From NCBI GenBank assembly GCA_003501565.1, contig DNPC01000149.1:1-9658 (forward strand): a stretch of 9,658 bases of DNA, written 5' to 3'. Below are positions 5,841 through 9,658 of the stretch, in pieces; position 1 is the first letter of the stretch, and every line of letters starts with the position of its first letter. This DNA comes from Planctomycetaceae bacterium. Lineage in GTDB: Bacteria > Planctomycetota > Planctomycetia > Pirellulales > Pirellulaceae. A program made the position numbers and the translations under genes. Below the pieces are notes generated by a model. The model was not told the DNA's origin, made no database searches, and saw nothing but the letters and a program-made list of their open reading frames with translations.

Positions 5841-6362
5841 TCACGGCGTTGATATTTGCGCACCACTAGTATTCGATTCCGGGCGGTTTTTCCGGATGTC
5901 AACCATTTCCATTTCTAACGAGGATCGCGTGATGGCCTTTTCGCCATCAAGTAGCGTGACGCGCAGCACGTGAAGCCCCGGATTCCAAGGGGTGTTATTC
6001 TGCTGTCTTAATGTGAACGAAAGACTATAGCTTTCGTCATTGTTGATAAAATCCTGAACCAGTTCGGATGCGACAACCTCTCCGGTCGCAGCCTCTCTCA
6101 GCTCGACTCGGAACGCATGGTCGTCCGTTAGAGTTTCTTCGTAAGGCACAAAAACTGTACATCCATGGGACACTAGTGATCCTGTCGAAACTAACGTATT
6201 CGTTCGATCGGGCCAAATCCAAATGTGGATCGTTGGTATAAGCCTATCCAGGCGAGTTTCTAGCCTAGCGCGTTCATTGAACTGAAGGTAATACGCTATT
6301 GCCAGACCCACGATAACGGTCGTCGCCAGGATACCTCGGATCGAGAAGTGTACTTTTTTCAT
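5841..6362 (-). CDS. Single-pass membrane-anchored protein of unknown function
   Basis: From the ATG at 6362 this is a 173-aa protein. A basic start (MKKVHFSIRG) leads into one hydrophobic helix at about residues 7-25 (ILATTVIVGLAIAYYLQF), probably an uncleaved anchor with the rest outside the cytoplasm. A short charged stretch, NERARLETRLDRL, follows. The body from about 45 to 160 reads like a beta-sandwich domain, with VFVPYEETLTDDHAFRVELR and PGLHVLRVTLLDGEKA. The FSIRG-ILAT start resembles the FSLRTLLLL-type anchors seen in many planctomycete orphan proteins. A TTG at 6380 would add six residues; the ATG is preferred. The ribosome site is weak (GATGAG about 9 nt upstream). The gene precedes the small secreted protein on the same strand, 101 nt apart, and they may share a transcript. 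Function unknown. Confidence 0.65.
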   Translation of the reverse strand: MKKVHFSIRGILATTVIVGLAIAYYLQFNERARLETRLDRLIPTIHIWIWPDRTNTLVSTGSLVSHGCTVFVPYEETLTDDHAFRVELREAATGEVVASELVQDFINNDESYSLSFTLRQQNNTPWNPGLHVLRVTLLDGEKAITRSSLEMEMVDIRKNRPESNTSGAQISTP

Positions 6363-6874
6363 GTCACTCGTCTCATCCAATTTCTAAGAACATGTGGGGC
6401 ATCGAATAGCGGAAGTTGACATCGCCTTGCAAAGCAGCTCTTTTCGGTTCGAAGATGGTGTATGGCGTTGTGATATGCTCTTGCTGGTTCACGTGGGCCA
6501 CTCTGCGCGGGCCAAGTAGCTGACTCGGCTGGCACACCAAAGTGAAAGTGTCATAAGGAGGAAGAGTGCCGCTTTCGAAATGGGAGTTGTGCGGTGCAGC
6601 GTACTCAAATGCTCGCGACGTTTCGTCGAGAGCAAGCTACCAGTGTAGCATCGTAACCTCGATCATAGCCTTGGTTTGGTGTTCAAATGGAAGCCCAAGT
6701 ACTAATGACTGGGGCGTCAAAAAGCGACGTCTGAAGATTCTGCGCATTAGTTGTGAAGTCCTGACATCTGTAGTGCTATCGAGAAGCGGGAATAATCTTC
6801 CAGCTCTGAGGTTACTACGGCTGGTGTTCCAGTTGCGCTAGTCGATTGGCAATACAAGCCTTGTTGTTTTAATT
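6363..6874. other. Stretch without a convincing gene, holding one doubtful ORF (6566-6841, +)
   Basis: The stretch separates the minus-strand orphan from the next plus-strand gene and presumably holds their divergent promoters; no clear -35/-10 pair is visible. On the plus strand a GTG at 6566 opens 91 codons to 6841. A textbook AAGGAGG lies at 6555-6561, but only 4 nt before the GTG, which is too close. The product is rich in Ser, Arg, Leu and Cys with no domain-like pattern. An ATG at 6580, at better spacing, gives only 22 codons. Either the ribosome site is chance or this is a decayed gene. No RNA gene or repeat was recognised. Confidence 0.4.
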
Positions 6875-7138
6875 GTGCTCAAAGCAATTGCAGAAAATTC
6901 GAGAGTGGCAACGGAACCAAGTTCACACAAATTTCGTTTTGCACTTCCGTTTCGGATCGGAGTCGCGTTGTTGGCAGTGGGCAGCGCTCCGCTACTTACG
7001 ATTGGTTTGATATCCAAGCTGGGACTGACTGAAGACCCGAATCCTAATCCGGTTGGAGCAGGAATGTTCTTTGCAATTACTTGCTACCCAAGCATTGCAC
7101 TGATTTTGTACGGGGCATGGAAGTCTTGGCGTCAGTGA
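6875..7138 (+). CDS. Small two-helix membrane protein of unknown function
   Basis: From the GTG at 6875 this is an 87-aa protein. After about 25 polar residues comes one hydrophobic helix (IGVALLAVGSAPLLTIGLI, about 28-46). A short loop, SKLGLTEDPNPNPVGAG, leads to a second helix (MFFAITCYPSIALILYGAW, about 64-82). The LTEDPNPNPVG loop between the helices is, from memory, a recurring pattern in small planctomycete membrane proteins, which makes this a real gene despite its size. The start is uncertain: no ATG is in frame before the first helix, and neither GTG 6875 nor GTG 6905 has a good Shine-Dalgarno. Function unknown. Confidence 0.6.
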   Translation: MLKAIAENSRVATEPSSHKFRFALPFRIGVALLAVGSAPLLTIGLISKLGLTEDPNPNPVGAGMFFAITCYPSIALILYGAWKSWRQ

Positions 7139-7288
7139 TTCGCTCGTGCCAGCGAACAAAAAGGAACTTTTCGATGCACAACTAGCCGGTCAAAACAAAC
7201 CAAATTTTCAAGAATAGCGTTGCTATTTGCGCTTGCTTGGGGGCATGCAGCTAGGTCCGCGTTCGGTACGAACGAAAAGTACACTTCG

Positions 7289-7735
7289 ATGTTCAAACAC
7301 GATCGCAAGCAAGGAACGATAAGAGTAGCCGTAGGTCGCAGCTGTTTCTTCGGCTTGCTATTCCCCTTTCTCGGCTTCTTCTTCGGAGCTTTCTTGGGTG
7401 ATTGGTTGGACCGTTCGGCTGACGGCTACGACGAATCCGGATCGATGGGCATGTGGCTGCCTTCAGGATGGATGTCGGTGCTTGCGTGTGTCGGCACTGT
7501 CGCAATGTACGTTTTCTATCGTTCGCTACGTATCGGATTCGTTTTTTCGGTGGACGGCCTTCGACGAGGAGTGGCAGACCTAGCGACCGCGGCAAGTTTG
7601 GCCAGCGTTGGAGTTATCTCGGGTGCATTCGTCGGGCAGCTTTCCGCACAGCGCGGCACGGGAGCGGTTTTGGGAGGATTGTTAGGTCTTGCGATTATGT
7701 TGGTCCGCAAGTGTGTGCAAACACGAATGGTCTAG
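7289..7735 (+). CDS. Four-helix integral membrane protein of unknown function
   Basis: From the ATG at 7289 this is a 148-aa protein. Hydrophobic segments lie at about 18-38 (a Phe/Gly-rich helix), 58-78, 97-117 and 122-138. The last two form a Gly/Ala-rich pair (ASLASVGVISGAFVGQ, then GAVLGGLLGLAIML) that recalls glycine-zipper packing. The loop between helices 1 and 2 is acidic (DWLDRSADGYDES). A TTG at 7220 would add 23 residues of poor character, so the ATG is preferred, though its ribosome site is weak. It follows the two-helix gene by 150 nt on the same strand, so the two may be co-transcribed. No family recognised; the topology alone does not give a function. Confidence 0.6.
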   Translation: MFKHDRKQGTIRVAVGRSCFFGLLFPFLGFFFGAFLGDWLDRSADGYDESGSMGMWLPSGWMSVLACVGTVAMYVFYRSLRIGFVFSVDGLRRGVADLATAASLASVGVISGAFVGQLSAQRGTGAVLGGLLGLAIMLVRKCVQTRMV

Positions 7736-7932
7736 GGCTGACCAAAAAGGATTCGGTGACGAAAACGTCCAGCTAATCGGACGGCCGGTCGAGGAGCTAA
7801 AGATCGACACTGGCGGAAGCGGCTTCGAGTCCGCATCGACGCCTCAACTACCAACCGCGGCAGCAACAATCTCACTGGCTGGGGCCAAGATCGCTCGAGC
7901 TGTATGCCGTTAACGTGTTTGCTAAGGGTTGC

Positions 7933-7949
7933 GACTTTGACTTTGACTT
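7933..7949. repeat. GACTTT hexamer microsatellite, 2.8 copies
   Basis: GACTTT is repeated in tandem at 7933-7938 and 7939-7944, followed by GACTT at 7945-7949. In one plus-strand frame it reads Asp-Phe repeats ending at the TAA at 7951, but no start or convincing protein lies upstream. Confidence 0.6.
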
Positions 7950-8091
7950 GTAAGCCGTCGCGTTGGCCAGGAGAAAATGAGCCTGGATGGCCTGAATCGC
8001 CGAGCGAGGTTGGCAGCTGAGAGACAAATTGACCAGTTCAGCGATAAAGTTCTTTGCAGATCAAATTACAGCTGATAGGATCTGCGTTATT

Positions 8092-8110
8092 GAAATTGAT
8101 TCTCAATAGC
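8092..8110. promoter_or_regulatory. Fur-box-like inverted repeat upstream of the PepSY gene
   Basis: GAAATTGATTCTCAATAGC matches 13 of 19 positions of the Fur consensus GATAATGATAATCATTATC. It contains the inverted repeat ATTGA-TTC-TCAAT, and TATTGA/TCAATA arms flank the centre (8088-8093 and 8103-8108). It lies 263 bp before the PepSY ATG, far for direct control unless the leader is long. A single half-site GATAATGA lies at 8359-8366, just before the start codon. Confidence 0.3.
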
Positions 8111-8314
8111 AGGAAGGCTGGCTGCTAGTCACTCAGCACTTTGCCGGACAATGTGCAATCTCATAGATCGCCAGTTTTGGGCGATTTGAGCGTCATTTTC
8201 GAAATCAAACGCTTTCACACTCTGGAGAACTGCCTTCCGTCCAGGAGGGTAAAGCTGCCGAACAAATTGAAGCGACCCCAAATTGAAGCGATTCAGTCTA
8301 GCAATGCACTGTCA

Positions 8315-8324
8315 TGGTGCACCA
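8315..8324. promoter_or_regulatory. 10-bp palindrome before the PepSY gene
   Basis: TGGTGCACCA is its own reverse complement and lies 49 bp before the PepSY ATG. It is short enough to arise by chance; a role as operator is speculative. Confidence 0.2.
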
Positions 8325-8373
8325 CGAGTAGAGACTAGGTCGGTTCCACACACTTTTAGATAATGAGATCACG

Positions 8374-9564
8374 ATGTCGACTGTCGATCGCAATGTTTCG
8401 ACCTCAGGTGAATCCGCACAGTTCGATTGTATACAAAACGCGATGCTGTCTTGCGATACTATTCCCGACGGACCAAGTCCCGGCGGAAGCCTCCAACGTG
8501 AAACGCGCCCGTCAAAGAAGCGGAAGCGAAATCCGGTCGTTAGATTCTCGCTCATGCTTATCCGACGTAGTCATTTGTATTTTGGCCTACTGCTAGCGCC
8601 CTGGGCGTTGCTGTACGGAATAACTGCCTACCTCTTCAATCACCCCACCCATTTTTCAGCCTCGCGAAATGAGACGCTGCCGGCAACGAAAGACTTGGAT
8701 ACTTGGCCAACTTCTACCTGGGACGCCGAAGAGATGGCCAAGACGATTCTGAAAGAGCTGAATGGACGATTTAACAGCACAGGTGAGAATCCTATCGAAC
8801 TTTCCGCTTATCCCGAACCCTCATTCGAATCCGCCTACATAAGTGCTTCCTTCGAGTCGAATGAAGAAAACTACTTTGTATCCGCACCAATCGATGGAAG
8901 CACCGGTAGGATCAGGATCTTTCCAAAACGCAAGCGAGAACCGGAGGGCGACGCAGCGCCGTTTCAGGTACAGCCAAAATCTAGAGCCCAAACCGGTTCG
9001 CGCGGACGCAGTGGGCGATCTTCACCGCCGTCTAAGTCCTCAGAAGCCAGCGAGAAATCCGAACTTCAAGACCGAGGACCGAGTGAGCAACCTCTCGTGT
9101 TAGATGATTCTTTGGCGGACTCAATCAAGGATTCGTTGATAGCTAGACTTAACCAACAGTATCCGAACATTGAGCTCGATGCTTCCTCGCTGAACTTGCG
9201 ATCGGTTCCCGAACTTCGTTTTCATGCTAACTGTGATGGTACCGAATGGATATCCGACTACGACGCATTATCCGGCGCGGTTACTACTCGAGAGGCGGGG
9301 ACCGCAGTCGAGCCAGATTGGAGGAGATTTCTACTGCGTCTCCATGTTGCTCACGGTTATCCGATGGATGGAGGTGTGCGTTGGTTTTGGGCAATCATTG
9401 TCGACGTGATGGCGGCCGTAATGGTGTTCTGGGGATTGAGTGGCATTGTTATGTGGTGGCAGATCAAATCAACTCGCCGATGGGGTTCACTCGCCATGGC
9501 GGCCAGCTTGGCAATGGCAGTCGCACTTGGAGTAGGTATGTTTGCAATGCTCCATTCGGTCTAA
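8374..9564 (+). CDS. PepSY-associated transmembrane protein
   Basis: This 396-aa inner-membrane protein has the PepSY_TM plan. Helix 1 is at about 66-88 (HLYFGLLLAPWALLYGITAYLF), helix 2 at about 336-361 and helix 3 at about 372-392, with a large extracytoplasmic region of about 240 residues between helices 1 and 2. LRLHVAHGYP (321-330) before helix 2 and FWGLSGIVMWW inside it are typical of the family. PepSY-like segments surround SAPIDGSTGRIRIF (170-183) and DYDALSGAVTTREAG (295-309), split by a Ser/Lys/Arg/Glu-rich linker at about 184-240. His67, His90, His324 and His327 sit at membrane edges and could bind haem, as proposed for related siderophore-iron reductases; redox function is inference. 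A basic patch (RPSKKRKR) precedes helix 1. The start is uncertain: ATG 8374 has a weak ribosome site, and ATG 8554 (Met61) would drop the unusual 60-residue N terminus. Confidence 0.82.
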   Translation: MSTVDRNVSTSGESAQFDCIQNAMLSCDTIPDGPSPGGSLQRETRPSKKRKRNPVVRFSLMLIRRSHLYFGLLLAPWALLYGITAYLFNHPTHFSASRNETLPATKDLDTWPTSTWDAEEMAKTILKELNGRFNSTGENPIELSAYPEPSFESAYISASFESNEENYFVSAPIDGSTGRIRIFPKRKREPEGDAAPFQVQPKSRAQTGSRGRSGRSSPPSKSSEASEKSELQDRGPSEQPLVLDDSLADSIKDSLIARLNQQYPNIELDASSLNLRSVPELRFHANCDGTEWISDYDALSGAVTTREAGTAVEPDWRRFLLRLHVAHGYPMDGGVRWFWAIIVDVMAAVMVFWGLSGIVMWWQIKSTRRWGSLAMAASLAMAVALGVGMFAMLHSV

Positions 9565-9582
9565 CTAGGCGCATTCTGTTTT

Positions 9583-9658
9583 AGGGGCAACGCCCTGTTC
9601 GTTCGCATAGCCCAGTGGGCTGGGTTTATAAAAGCCCAGTGAATCGTAGGGCCAACGG
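9583..9658. repeat. Cluster of small GC-rich hairpins and direct repeats (REP-like)
   Basis: Nineteen bases after the PepSY stop begins a run of short hairpins. GGGC-AAC-GCCC is at 9585-9595 and AGCCC-AGT-GGGCT at 9609-9621. CTGGG (9620-9624) pairs with CCCAG (9635-9639) across an AT-rich loop. GGCC-AAC-GG (9650-9658) is cut by the window edge and echoes the first. AGCCCAGTG is directly repeated at 9609-9617 and 9633-9641. The first hairpins could end PepSY transcription, but the number and similarity of units fit a dispersed intergenic repeat. Confidence 0.55.

Larger units (their letters stand above)
7736..8373. other. 638-bp stretch without a convincing gene
   Basis: Open frames here are short, begin with TTG or run out of the preceding gene, and look non-coding. 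The stretch contains a hexamer repeat (7933-7949), a Fur-like inverted repeat (8092-8110), a 13-bp direct repeat (8263-8275 and 8279-8291) and the 10-bp palindrome TGGTGCACCA (8315-8324). The last three lie upstream of the PepSY gene and may be its control region. Confidence 0.45.

Noticed and set aside
7453..7776. Plus-strand open frame of 107 codons overlapping the four-helix membrane gene
   Set aside because: It is out of frame with a coherent membrane protein, rich in Arg and Cys, and looks like a shadow.
7689..7913. 74-codon open frame running out of the four-helix gene
   Set aside because: It overlaps the end of a better gene and lacks a ribosome site or recognisable pattern.
8141..8338. 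65-codon open frame between the Fur-like site and the PepSY gene
   Set aside because: It begins with TTG without a Shine-Dalgarno, has random-looking composition and contains the direct repeat.

Overview
The window looks like a chromosomal segment of a planctomycete, most likely from the Pirellulaceae (Rhodopirellula/Rubripirellula-like). This is inferred from protein style, not from a marker gene. The signs are a lipoprotein NrtA, an alginate-export-type porin with a long Pro/Ala linker, a PepSY-TM protein of planctomycete type, small orphan secreted or membrane proteins, wide intergenic gaps and GC-rich hairpin repeats. Base composition is near 50-55% GC.

Left third (1-3453): a minus-strand operon for an ABC importer of the nitrate/nitrite (NrtABCD/CmpABCD) family. 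In transcription order it is nrtA (solute-binding lipoprotein, 3048-1618), nrtB (permease, 1511-366) and the first 99 codons of the ATPase nrtD/nrtC (297 down to the window edge). Upstream of nrtA, on the minus strand, lies a near-consensus sigma-54 -24/-12 promoter (GGCACG-N4-TTGCA, 3117-3102). It predicts a short leader of about 40 nt and nitrogen control by an NtrC-type activator. This is the best regulatory signal in the window and favours nitrate/nitrite over bicarbonate as substrate.

Middle (3454-5155): divergently transcribed from nrtA is a 541-aa outer-membrane beta-barrel of the Alginate_exp (AlgE-like) family. Its position suggests an outer-membrane entry pore working with the inner-membrane nitrate importer. 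Its Shine-Dalgarno sits in a small hairpin, a perfect 12-bp palindrome lies just upstream, and a strong 12-bp-stem hairpin follows the gene.

Right half (5156-9658): an accessory-like stretch with sparse coding. Two minus-strand orphans (a small secreted protein and a single-pass membrane-anchored protein) are followed by two plus-strand orphan small membrane proteins. Then comes a 396-aa PepSY-associated TM protein, a family with members implicated in siderophore or iron reduction, preceded at a distance by a Fur-box-like inverted repeat. The segments 6363-6874 and 7736-8373 have no convincing gene. The window ends inside a cluster of small GC-rich hairpins and direct repeats that looks like a REP-type intergenic element.

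No RNA genes, CRISPR arrays, transposases or phage genes were seen. The most notable system is the sigma-54-linked nitrate importer paired with a divergent dedicated porin.
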